From: Acidobacteriota bacterium
GTDB lineage: Bacteria > Acidobacteriota > Terriglobia > UBA7540
DNA: 5,617 bases
Assembly: GCA_003224635.1 (NCBI GenBank)
Contig: QHZK01000180.1
Coordinates: forward strand, 1-5,617
Direction of reading: 5' to 3'
Part shown: one piece after another, positions 1-5,617 of the stretch
How positions within the stretch are numbered: the stretch's first letter is position 1
Layout: each line of letters opens with the position of its first letter
Position numbers and translations under genes: made by a program
The notes under the pieces: model-generated
Database searches by the model: none
Seen by the model: only the letters and a program-made list of their open reading frames with translations
What the model was told of the DNA's origin: nothing

Positions 1-1
1 C

Positions 2-1738
2 TTCTGCTTTCTGTGCCTCGGGTTGCCTCTCGAGCCTCAGAGCGCCAGTCAAAAAGGCAACGGCCCCAACGGCCCCAACGGGGACGACCAGGCGGTCCTG
101 CGCGTGTCGACACGCCTGGTCGAGGTAAGCGTCGTCGTCGAGAACAGGAAGGGCGAGCCTGTGCGAGACCTCGGTCGCGACGATTTCACCGTGCTAGACG
201 ATGGCCGCGAACAGCAAATCAGCGTGTTCTCCGTGGAGTCGGAGCAGCCGCCACCCGCCCCGACGCGGCCGCTGCCCCCGAACACTTTTTCGAACCGCCT
301 GGAATATCACCCTGGGACCCCGACCAGCGTCACGGTGATCCTGCTCGACGGCCTCAACACCCACTTTGACGATCAGGTCTACGCGAGGGCCCAGGTGGTG
401 AAGTTTCTGAAGCAGATCAGGCCCGGCGACCACGTGGCCCTGTACACTCTGGGCGGCAACTTGCTCGTCTTGCACGACTTCACCAGCGATGCCCGGTCGC
501 TGATCGCGGCGCTCGGGCGTTACGCGGTTCGGGAATCGGGCGAGGTTCAAGCTTCCGAGCCGCCCAAGCCGCCCACGTCAATCACCCTGATTACGCCCAA
601 CACGGGCGGCGCGCCACAAGGCTCGGCGCCGAGCGTTCCCATCGAGGTGGGGCTCGAACGGTACATGCGCGAGACGGCGCAGCGCAGCGCGGACTTCTAT
701 TCCATGGACCGCGCGCTGCGGACGCTCAGCGCGCTCGAAGCGATCGCCCACCGTCTTTCGAACGTCCCGGGGCGCAAGAACCTGGTCTGGGTCGCCAGCA
801 GCTTTCCCTTTACCATCGGGTTCGGCACCGCGAACGCGCAGAACGTCACGCGCGGCGAGCGCTCTTTCGGTCACGAGATCGAGCGCGCGGAGCGCGCCCT
901 GAATGACGCCAACCTGGCGATCTATCCGGTGGATGCACGCGGCCTGGTCAGCGCGTTTGCCGACGAGCCCAACCTGAGCGCCGAGCGCAGCGTGAGCGCC
1001 CGCAGGCCAGGCGAGAACGCGCTCAACGGCGTCGGACAACTGACCCCGACTCACGACACGATGGAAGAACTGGCCGACGGCACCGGCGGACGCGCCTTCT
1101 ATGGCTCGAACGACATCCTGGGGTCCATTCGCCGCGCGGTGGAAGACGCGCGCGTCACCTACACCCTGGCGTATTATCCGTCGCAAACCGAGTGGGACGG
1201 CGGTTTTCACCAGATCAAAGTCAAGGTGAGGCGGTCCGGCGCGCGCGTTCTCTGCCGGCGCGGGTACTTCGCGCTGGCGGAAAAACCGCTCGGCCCGAGC
1301 GATCGCGACGCGGTGCTGCGCGAGGCCGCCCTGAGCCCGCTCGAGTCGATGGCTCTGGGCGTGACGGTTCGCGTCGGCGCCGATCCCTCGATCCCCCGCG
1401 TGATCGACCTCACGGTCGATATCGATCCGCGCAACGTCAGGCTGGAGCAGCAGAGCGGGCGCTGGGTTGGCTCGCTCGATTTGCTGTTCGCCCAGCTCAG
1501 CGCGCAGGGGCAGATTCTAAAGGGCCTCAGCCAGCCCATGACTCTGCGCTTGACAGGAGAGGAATTCCAGCAAATCCTCCACAACGGGCTGAGCATAAGC
1601 GGGCGGCTCGAAGCCGTTGCGGGGGCGGAGCGCCTGCGGGTCATCGCGCGCGACGCAACCTCGGGGGCGATGGGCTCGATCAACATTCCTTTGGACCCAT
1701 ACGTTTCCGCGGCAAGCCGGAGCGCCGGAAGTCGTTAA
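2..1738 (+). CDS. Secreted VWFA-related protein of the acidobacterial type, 5'-truncated by the window edge
   Basis: The frame is open from base 2 to the TAA at 1736-1738, giving 578 visible residues (numbered here from base 2). The first visible residues, FCFLCLGLPLEPQSAS, look like the end of a hydrophobic export signal, so the true start lies upstream. A TTG at 23 would cut the signal and is not believed. Residues about 34-80 (RVSTRLVEVSVVVENRKGEPV, then DDFTVLDDG) match the beta-rich N-terminal part of the acidobacterial VWFA-related family. A VWA-like core follows, with VILLDGLNT (DGLNT at 116-120) where a classical MIDAS would read DxSxS. A Pro-rich linker lies near 180-210, then GRKNLVWVASSFPF. 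The core closes with YTLAYYP (from 387), DGGFHQIKVKV and RRGYFA (about 419-424). A C-terminal region of about 150 residues is probably a beta-sandwich and ends GSINIPL. The protein is probably exported to the periplasm or cell surface. Molecular function is unknown; a protein-binding role is inferred from the fold. Confidence 0.85.
   Translation, partial: FCFLCLGLPLEPQSASQKGNGPNGPNGDDQAVLRVSTRLVEVSVVVENRKGEPVRDLGRDDFTVLDDGREQQISVFSVESEQPPPAPTRPLPPNTFSNRLEYHPGTPTSVTVILLDGLNTHFDDQVYARAQVVKFLKQIRPGDHVALYTLGGNLLVLHDFTSDARSLIAALGRYAVRESGEVQASEPPKPPTSITLITPNTGGAPQGSAPSVPIEVGLERYMRETAQRSADFYSMDRALRTLSALEAIAHRLSNVPGRKNLVWVASSFPFTIGFGTANAQNVTRGERSFGHEIERAERALNDANLAIYPVDARGLVSAFADEPNLSAERSVSARRPGENALNGVGQLTPTHDTMEELADGTGGRAFYGSNDILGSIRRAVEDARVTYTLAYYPSQTEWDGGFHQIKVKVRRSGARVLCRRGYFALAEKPLGPSDRDAVLREAALSPLESMALGVTVRVGADPSIPRVIDLTVDIDPRNVRLEQQSGRWVGSLDLLFAQLSAQGQILKGLSQPMTLRLTGEEFQQILHNGLSISGRLEAVAGAERLRVIARDATSGAMGSINIPLDPYVSAASRSAGSR
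59..83 (+). repeat. Short 9-bp in-gene tandem repeat encoding NGP units
   Basis: The unit AACGGCCCC occurs twice exactly (59-67, 68-76) and is followed by a partial AACGGGG (77-83). It encodes Asn-Gly-Pro-Asn-Gly-Pro-Asn-Gly just after the presumed signal peptide. It probably forms a flexible linker between the export signal and the first folded domain. Such a repeat could change length by slippage in steps of three residues without breaking the frame. Confidence 0.6.
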
Positions 1739-1751
1739 ATTCAAGCGCCGC

Positions 1752-2891
1752 ATGAAATTCATCAGCGTCGTTGGAGCAAGACCCAACTTCATGAAAGTCG
1801 CTCCGCTCGTGGCCGAGCTCGGCGGCGTCGCGGGCGCCGAGCACCTTCTGGTTCACTCCGGGCAGCATTACGACGAGCAACTATCGGCGTCATTCTTCCG
1901 GGACCTGGGTCTGCCCGAGCCCGACATCAATCTTCAGGTCGGCTCGGGAAGTCACGCGTGGCAGACGGCCGAGATCATGAAACGGCTCGAGCCTGTGCTG
2001 GTCGAGTCGAAGCCGGATGTGGTCCTGGTCGTGGGAGACGTCAATTCCACGCTCGCGGCAGCGATCACCGCGGCCAAGTTGCGCATCCGCCTGGCCCACG
2101 TCGAAGCGGGACTGCGCAGTTTCGACCCCAGCATGCCGGAAGAGATCAACCGCAAGGTGACCGACGTTCTTTCCGATTTGCTCTTCGTTTCGGAAGAGAG
2201 CGGTGTCGAGAACCTGCGCCGCGAAGGGATACCCGAGGAAAAGATTTTCCTGGTCGGCAACGTGATGATTGACTCGTTGCTGGGGCATCGTGACTTGGCG
2301 GCGCGCTCGGGAATTCTCGAAGAACTCAATCTTGCGCGCGATGGCAGCGCTCCGGACCCTTATGCGGTCTTGACCCTGCACCGGCCATCCAACGTCGATG
2401 ATCCCCACGTGCTCGGCGGAATCCTCAAAGCGGTCTCGACCGTCGCGCGCGAGCTACCGGTGTTGTTCCCGGTCCACCCGCGCACCCGCGAGCGTATCGA
2501 GACGTTCGGCTACGGACATTATTTCAGCGACGGCCAAACCGCGCGGGCGGGGCTTGTCGCCTTAAGATCACTCGGCTACCTCGAGTTTCTGTGCCTGATG
2601 GACCACGCTCGCCTGCTGCTCACCGATTCCGGAGGCATCCAGGAAGAGACGACGGCGCTCGGAGTCCCTTGCCTGACGCTGCGCGAAAATACCGAGCGGC
2701 CAGCCACCATCCGGCACGGAACCAACCAGTTGGTCGGGTCAGACCCGGAGCGCCTCGTCGCCGCGGCTCGAAAAGCCCTCCAGGGAGATTGCCCCAAGGG
2801 ACGCCGTCCGCCACTTTGGGACGGGCAGGCCGCGACGCGGATCGTAAAGATTCTCCTCCAGCGTTTGCGACCCTGTAGCGGCGCTCTGTGA
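1752..2891 (+). CDS. wecB: UDP-N-acetylglucosamine 2-epimerase (non-hydrolysing), WecB family
   Basis: This cytoplasmic enzyme interconverts UDP-GlcNAc and UDP-ManNAc, the precursor for ManNAc- or ManNAcA-containing surface polysaccharide. The product is 379 residues, close to the 376 of E. coli WecB. It starts with MKFISVVGARPNFMKVAPLV, the conserved family N-terminus, so ATG 1752 is chosen; the open frame extends further upstream but only overlaps the VWFA gene. Family motifs are all present: R10 and K15 in GARPNFMK, SGQHYDE (36-42), GDVNST with D96, HVEAGLRS with E118, MPEE (128-131), LHRPSNVD with H210, PVHPRT with H242, TDSGGIQEE (291-299) and RENTERP (311-317). The fold is a GT-B-like two-domain Rossmann fold. 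There is no good Shine-Dalgarno sequence; the VWFA stop is 13 bp upstream, so co-transcription and perhaps translational coupling are likely. The last codons (C-S-G-A-L) and the TGA lie in a repeat element. With no sugar-pathway neighbours visible, the final glycan is unknown. Confidence 0.95.
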   Translation: MKFISVVGARPNFMKVAPLVAELGGVAGAEHLLVHSGQHYDEQLSASFFRDLGLPEPDINLQVGSGSHAWQTAEIMKRLEPVLVESKPDVVLVVGDVNSTLAAAITAAKLRIRLAHVEAGLRSFDPSMPEEINRKVTDVLSDLLFVSEESGVENLRREGIPEEKIFLVGNVMIDSLLGHRDLAARSGILEELNLARDGSAPDPYAVLTLHRPSNVDDPHVLGGILKAVSTVARELPVLFPVHPRTRERIETFGYGHYFSDGQTARAGLVALRSLGYLEFLCLMDHARLLLTDSGGIQEETTALGVPCLTLRENTERPATIRHGTNQLVGSDPERLVAAARKALQGDCPKGRRPPLWDGQAATRIVKILLQRLRPCSGAL

Positions 2892-2984
2892 GCGCCGAGA
2901 GGCGGCGGTCACCATGTGAGCGCCGAAAGACGGCGGCCACTTTGTGAGCGCCGAACGGGCGGCGGTCGCAGACCGCCGCTACAG
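2873..2984. repeat. Palindromic repeat element A: inverted 14-bp ends around three 28-bp tandem units
   Basis: The ends CTGTAGCGGCGCTC (2873-2886) and GACCGCCGCTACAG (2971-2984) are inverted repeats matching at 13 of 14 positions. Between them lie exactly three contiguous 28-bp units (2887-2914, 2915-2942, 2943-2970), each starting TGTGAGCGCCG and containing a CGCCG/CGGCG hairpin with a 5-6-nt loop. The left end forms a perfect stem-loop (2879-2897: CGGCGCTC, loop TGT, GAGCGCCG). The right end forms another (2960-2978: CGGCGGTC, loop GCA, GACCGCCG). The element overlaps the wecB stop and ends 16 bp before the recN start. It encodes no protein. It resembles REP/BIME-type or MITE-like extragenic palindromes; the mobilising enzyme, if any, is not in the window. 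No flanking target-site duplication is evident. Confidence 0.85.
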
Positions 2985-2987
2985 AAC

Positions 2988-2991
2988 AAGG
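2988..2991 (+). promoter_or_regulatory. Probable ribosome binding site of recN
   Basis: AAGG lies 9 bp before ATG 3001 and 6 bp before the adjacent ATG 2998, a workable spacing for either. It sits only 3 bp after the end of repeat element A, so hairpins in the mRNA directly abut the ribosome landing site. It supports a start at 2998/3001 rather than the GTG at 2944, which is inside the repeat. Confidence 0.55.
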
Positions 2992-3000
2992 CGCTGCATG

Positions 3001-4800
3001 ATGCTGCACGAACTCCATATTCAAAATTATGCGGTGATAGAGGACCTCGCTATCGAGTTTCGTCGCGGGCTGAATCTGCTCTCGGGCGAGACAGGCTCGG
3101 GCAAGTCCATTCTCGTCGACGCTGTGGGCCTGGCGTTGGGCGGGCGAGCGTCGCCGGAGATCATCCGTACTGGCGCCGACCGCGCCGTCGTGACCGCCGT
3201 TTTCCGCCGGGACGAAGAGCAGGCGCCAAGCAACGGCCCTTTTGCGCGGGGTCGCCAGGCCGAGCCTGCTCGCCAATCCTGGACGGCCTGGTTTGAGGAG
3301 CACGGCCTCGAGGGCGGCGAGGAGCCGGAAGTGATTCTTCGCCGCGAGATTCACTCGAGCGGCAGGAGCCGCCTGCTGGTAAACGACCAGGCGGTGACGG
3401 CCGCAGCAGTCAGAGCGATGGCGCGCCAACTGGTCGAGGTCCACGGCCAGGGCGAACACGTGGCCTTGTTCTCCGGCGAGGCGCAGCTCGACCTCTTGGA
3501 CCAGTTCGCTGGTCTCGAAGATGCCGTCGACAGAGTTGGAGAGCTTTTCGCCAGGCGCTCCGAACTCGAACGCGAGATGGAAAGCCTCAGCCAGAACGAG
3601 CAGGAGCGGCTGAGGACCATCGATCTGCTGGCGTTCCAGGCACAGGAAATCGAGCGCGCCCGACTCGAGATCGGCGAGGACTCGCGCCTCGAGGATGAGA
3701 AGCGTCTCCTCGCCAACCTGGAAAAGATTCGCTCCGGCGCCTCGAGCGCCTTCACCGAACTCTACGAAGATGAAGGCTCGGCGTGCTCCAGGCTCGCCCT
3801 CGCCGGCCGCTCCTTGGAGGAGCTGCGCCGGTACGATGCGAGTTTCGAGCCCTACCGTGAACCCTTGGCCGCAGCCAAGACGACTTTGGAAGACCTTTCC
3901 CTCTTCCTGCGGGACTATCTCGGGAAGCTGCAGGCGGACCCGAGGCGACTCGCGGAAGTGGAGGACCGGCTGGCGCTGATCGACCGGCTGAAGCGCAAGT
4001 ACGGCAGCACGATCGAGGAGATTCTGGCCTACCTGGGGCGCGTCCGCCAGCAACTTGAGCGCCTGGAACACGTGGATGAGCGCCGCGACGAATTGCGCAA
4101 GCGGCTCGAGAGGGCGACGGCGGAATACGATGGGGTAGCCAAGGCGCTATCCAGTCAGCGACGCGCCGCGGCGCGCCAGATTGAGAGGCTGGTGCGCGAC
4201 GAATTGGCCCAGGTCGGGATGGGAAAGACCCGGTTCGAGATTCATTTCGAGACGCGGTCGCTCGCTGGCGACAGCCGAGGCGGGGCGCGCGGAATTGACG
4301 AAATCGAGCTGCGGATTTCGCCCAATCCGGGCGAGGAGCCGCGCCCGCTCGAAAAGATCGCCTCGGGCGGGGAGCTCTCGCGGCTGATGCTGGCGCTCAA
4401 AACTGTAGTCGGTATCGCCCGCTTTGGTGGACCCGGCGGAGCAGGTCGCCGGACCGCTGGGCAGAGACGGCAAATATCACCCACCTTCATCTTCGACGAG
4501 GTGGACGCGGGAATCGGCGGGCGCGTGGCGGAATCCGTCGGCCAGCGCCTCAAGCGCCTGGCGCGCGACACGCAGGTGCTGTGCGTTACCCACCTTCCCC
4601 AGATCGCCTGCTTTGCGGACCACCACTTCTACGTCGAAAAGCTCGAACGCGGCGGGCGCACCATCACCGTCGCGAAGTACCTCGAAAGCCGCAAGGAGCG
4701 GGCCGAGGAACTCGCGCGCATGCTCTCCGGAAGCCGGATTACGGACGCGGTGCTGAAGCACGCCGCGACAATGTTGAAGCAAGCGGGCGGGTCGACGTAG
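3001..4800 (+). CDS. recN: DNA repair protein RecN (SMC-like ATPase)
   Basis: RecN is a cytoplasmic SMC-like ATPase that acts early in recombinational repair of double-strand breaks. The product is 599 residues, longer than the 553 of E. coli RecN. The N-terminus MLHELHIQNYAVIEDLAIEF is the family signature; the ATG just before it (2998) would add one Met. Visible motifs are Walker A GETGSGKS (29-36, K35), VHGQ (147-150), a central region of about 170-380 rich in Glu, Arg and Leu (coiled coil), ABC signature SGGELSR (455-461), Walker B TFIFDE (495-500) followed by VDAGIGGRVAE, and the switch His in CVTHLPQIA (H531). All ATPase residues are intact. Compared with E. coli RecN there are two extra segments of roughly 18 residues each, near 74-95 and 472-493. 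Repeat elements lie on both sides of the gene. I saw no LexA-type operator in the short upstream gap, most of which is repeat. Confidence 0.95.
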   Translation: MLHELHIQNYAVIEDLAIEFRRGLNLLSGETGSGKSILVDAVGLALGGRASPEIIRTGADRAVVTAVFRRDEEQAPSNGPFARGRQAEPARQSWTAWFEEHGLEGGEEPEVILRREIHSSGRSRLLVNDQAVTAAAVRAMARQLVEVHGQGEHVALFSGEAQLDLLDQFAGLEDAVDRVGELFARRSELEREMESLSQNEQERLRTIDLLAFQAQEIERARLEIGEDSRLEDEKRLLANLEKIRSGASSAFTELYEDEGSACSRLALAGRSLEELRRYDASFEPYREPLAAAKTTLEDLSLFLRDYLGKLQADPRRLAEVEDRLALIDRLKRKYGSTIEEILAYLGRVRQQLERLEHVDERRDELRKRLERATAEYDGVAKALSSQRRAAARQIERLVRDELAQVGMGKTRFEIHFETRSLAGDSRGGARGIDEIELRISPNPGEEPRPLEKIASGGELSRLMLALKTVVGIARFGGPGGAGRRTAGQRRQISPTFIFDEVDAGIGGRVAESVGQRLKRLARDTQVLCVTHLPQIACFADHHFYVEKLERGGRTITVAKYLESRKERAEELARMLSGSRITDAVLKHAATMLKQAGGST

Positions 4801-4818
4801 CCGCATCTTGCCGGGAGC

Positions 4819-4835
4819 GCGGGCGTCTCGCCCGC
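4819..4835. other. GC-rich stem-loop just after recN, possible weak terminator or dispersed palindrome
   Basis: GCGGGCG (4819-4825), loop TCT, CGCCCGC (4829-4835) form a perfect 7-bp stem with a 3-nt loop, starting 18 bp after the recN stop. No T-run follows (the next bases are TTCCAGACTACC), so it is not a classical intrinsic terminator. Its design (perfect GC stem with a 3-nt loop) resembles the hairpins of the repeat family but the sequence is different, so it may be a second dispersed palindrome. It could also stabilise the 3' end of recN mRNA. Confidence 0.5.
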
Positions 4836-4902
4836 TTCCAGACTACCAGAGCAAAGCGGCTGATCAACCTGTACCGAGCGACGTAAGTCATGCCGCTTTC
4901 CG

Positions 4903-4969
4903 CTGTAGCGGCGGTCTGTGACCGCCGGTCGGCGCTCCCTTACAGGGCAGGCCTCGAGCGCCGCTACAA
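4903..4969. repeat. Palindromic repeat element B, shorter relative of element A
   Basis: The left end CTGTAGCGGCGGTC (4903-4916) and right end GAGCGCCGCTACAA (4956-4969) are inverted repeats matching at 12 of 14 positions. The left half makes a perfect hairpin (4909-4927: CGGCGGTC, loop TGT, GACCGCCG). A second hairpin follows, with CGGCGCTC (4930-4937) pairing to GAGCGCCG (4956-4963) across an 18-nt loop. The first 25 bp match the left end of element A at 23 positions, and match the reverse complement of its right end at 24. It has none of the 28-bp tandem units of element A. It is non-coding and lies 26 bp before the transporter start. Confidence 0.8.
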
Positions 4970-4986
4970 CTTTTGTCGCTCTGTAT

Positions 4987-4991
4987 AGAGG
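4987..4991 (+). promoter_or_regulatory. Probable ribosome binding site of the transporter gene
   Basis: AGAGG ends 4 bp before GTG 4996. The spacing is short but usable, and there is no other start codon in this frame nearby, so it supports the GTG start. Confidence 0.5.
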
Positions 4992-4995
4992 CAAC

Positions 4996-5617
4996 GTGGA
5001 AACATCTGCGGGCGAAGAGACCAAACCGGGCCGCGGTGAGTCCTGGGCGCTGGGTTCAGTCGTAGGATACGCTTCGGCCAATATCTTTGACCGGGTGGCG
5101 GTGGCCCAGGCGGATCCGTTGATTGGCCCGTTTCTGCGCGGGCTGCCCAGCTTGCTGCTGGGTATTTTTCTGGTGTGGAAAAACGGCACGCTCGGCCAGG
5201 TCAGGCCGGGGTCCTCGCAGTACGTAGGGCGCCGCGCGGTTTTTTCCTTTGTGGGCGCGGGAGCCCTTTCGACACTCGGCTTGTTTGCCTACTACTTCGC
5301 GGTCGAGACCGGCGGAGTGATTATCACGACTCCGGTGCAGGAAACTTACGTCATCTGGGGGACGCTCATCGCCTGGTTCTTTCTTCACGAGCGGTTTCAC
5401 GGCTTCGTTCTGCTCGGCGTCTTCCTGATCTCCTTGGGGCTGGTATCGTTGTCGCTCGGGGAGCTTCGGGGCACGCCGATTTCCCCGCAGTGGTACTGGG
5501 CAATCCCTCTGGCGCTGTTTACCGCACTTACCTACGGCGTCTCCGGCGTACTGTGGCGCGACGGTCAACTGCGCGGCGCTCACCAGTCGACGGCCATCCT
5601 GCTCCAGTTCACGACGA
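4996..5617 (+). CDS. EamA/DMT-superfamily membrane transporter, 3'-truncated by the window edge
   Basis: The frame is open from GTG 4996 to the window end, giving 207 residues. A hydrophilic N-terminal tail of about 15 residues is followed by hydrophobic segments at about 16-36, 44-61, 82-102, 108-130, 135-153 and 167-187; a seventh begins near 198. Family members usually have ten helices in two EamA repeats, so roughly the first repeat and the start of the second are visible. The helix-four end IAWFFLHERF (HER at 131-133) matches the usual end of an EamA repeat, where a conserved Glu follows the fourth helix. RGLPSLLLG (48-56) after helix one also fits. The protein is expected in the inner membrane as a metabolite or drug exporter or importer; the substrate cannot be told. 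It follows recN in the same direction but 195 bp away, so it may be a separate unit. The overall family call is firm and the subfamily is not. Confidence 0.8.
   Translation, partial: METSAGEETKPGRGESWALGSVVGYASANIFDRVAVAQADPLIGPFLRGLPSLLLGIFLVWKNGTLGQVRPGSSQYVGRRAVFSFVGAGALSTLGLFAYYFAVETGGVIITTPVQETYVIWGTLIAWFFLHERFHGFVLLGVFLISLGLVSLSLGELRGTPISPQWYWAIPLALFTALTYGVSGVLWRDGQLRGAHQSTAILLQFTT

Larger units (their letters stand above)
4801..4995. other. Intergenic region between recN and the transporter
   Basis: This 195-bp gap holds the stem-loop at 4819-4835 and repeat element B at 4903-4969. The stretch 4836-4902 shows no gene, convincing promoter or operator. The promoter of the transporter, if separate, would have to lie in 4836-4902 or inside element B. 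Confidence 0.6.

Noticed and set aside
23..25. TTG start for the VWFA-related gene
   Set aside because: The frame is open to the window edge and the residues before it look like the hydrophobic core of a signal peptide.
1617..1751. Upstream in-frame start for wecB overlapping the VWFA gene
   Set aside because: The extra 45 residues are Arg-rich out-of-frame VWFA sequence, and the conserved WecB N-terminus starts at 1752.
2887..2970. Three 28-bp repeats resembling a small CRISPR array
   Set aside because: The units are contiguous with no spacers, are palindromic and are framed by inverted ends; no cas gene is nearby.
2873..2984. Element A as a transposon with target-site duplication
   Set aside because: No matching direct repeats flank the ends and it has no coding capacity; a MITE or REP-like identity remains possible but unproven.
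2944..3000. GTG start giving RecN an N-terminal extension of 19 residues
   Set aside because: The extension is translated repeat sequence with no ribosome site; the family N-terminus begins at the ATG 3001 (or 2998).
2620..4071. Long antisense open frame of 483 codons across wecB and recN
   Set aside because: It is an antisense frame opposite two well-supported genes in GC-rich DNA, runs through the repeat and shows no family motif.
4974..4989. TTGTCG and TATAGA as a -35/-10 promoter for the transporter
   Set aside because: The two boxes are only a few bases apart, and the putative -10 overlaps the ribosome binding site.
4629..5189. Antisense open frame across the recN-transporter gap
   Set aside because: It overlaps the recN end, both palindromes and the transporter start; its product is of shadow type with no recognisable domain.

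Overview
This 5.6-kb, GC-rich window carries four genes, all on the + strand. In order they are the 3' part of a secreted VWFA-related protein, a UDP-GlcNAc 2-epimerase (wecB), the DNA-repair ATPase recN, and the 5' part of an EamA/DMT-type membrane transporter. The first gene belongs to a VWFA-related family that is typical of, and greatly expanded in, Acidobacteriota. That family and the base composition suggest an acidobacterium (a soil or sediment lineage). This is inferred from gene families only; no rRNA or other phylogenetic marker is present.

Layout: positions 2-1738 hold the VWFA-related gene, whose start lies outside the window and whose export signal is cut by the window edge. After only 13 bp comes wecB (1752-2891). 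The wecB-recN gap is almost filled by a 112-bp palindromic repeat element (2873-2984), which also supplies the last codons and the stop of wecB. recN occupies 3001-4800. The following 195-bp gap holds a stem-loop just after recN (4819-4835) and a second, shorter copy of the same repeat family (4903-4969). The transporter begins at GTG 4996 and runs off the right edge.

The genes do not form one obvious pathway. WecB makes UDP-ManNAc for surface polysaccharide, RecN acts in double-strand-break repair, and the transporter's substrate cannot be told. VWFA-wecB is close enough to be co-transcribed. recN has almost no repeat-free leader, so it is either read through from wecB or has a promoter inside wecB or the repeat.

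The most notable signal is the repeat family. One 25-bp module (CTGTAG followed by an 8-bp stem, 3-nt loop and 8-bp stem) occurs three times in full and once as a half copy. Two copies differ by paired changes that keep the hairpin intact. The larger element also contains three contiguous 28-bp units between its inverted ends. I saw no CRISPR array, transposase, tRNA/rRNA or clear new multi-gene system.
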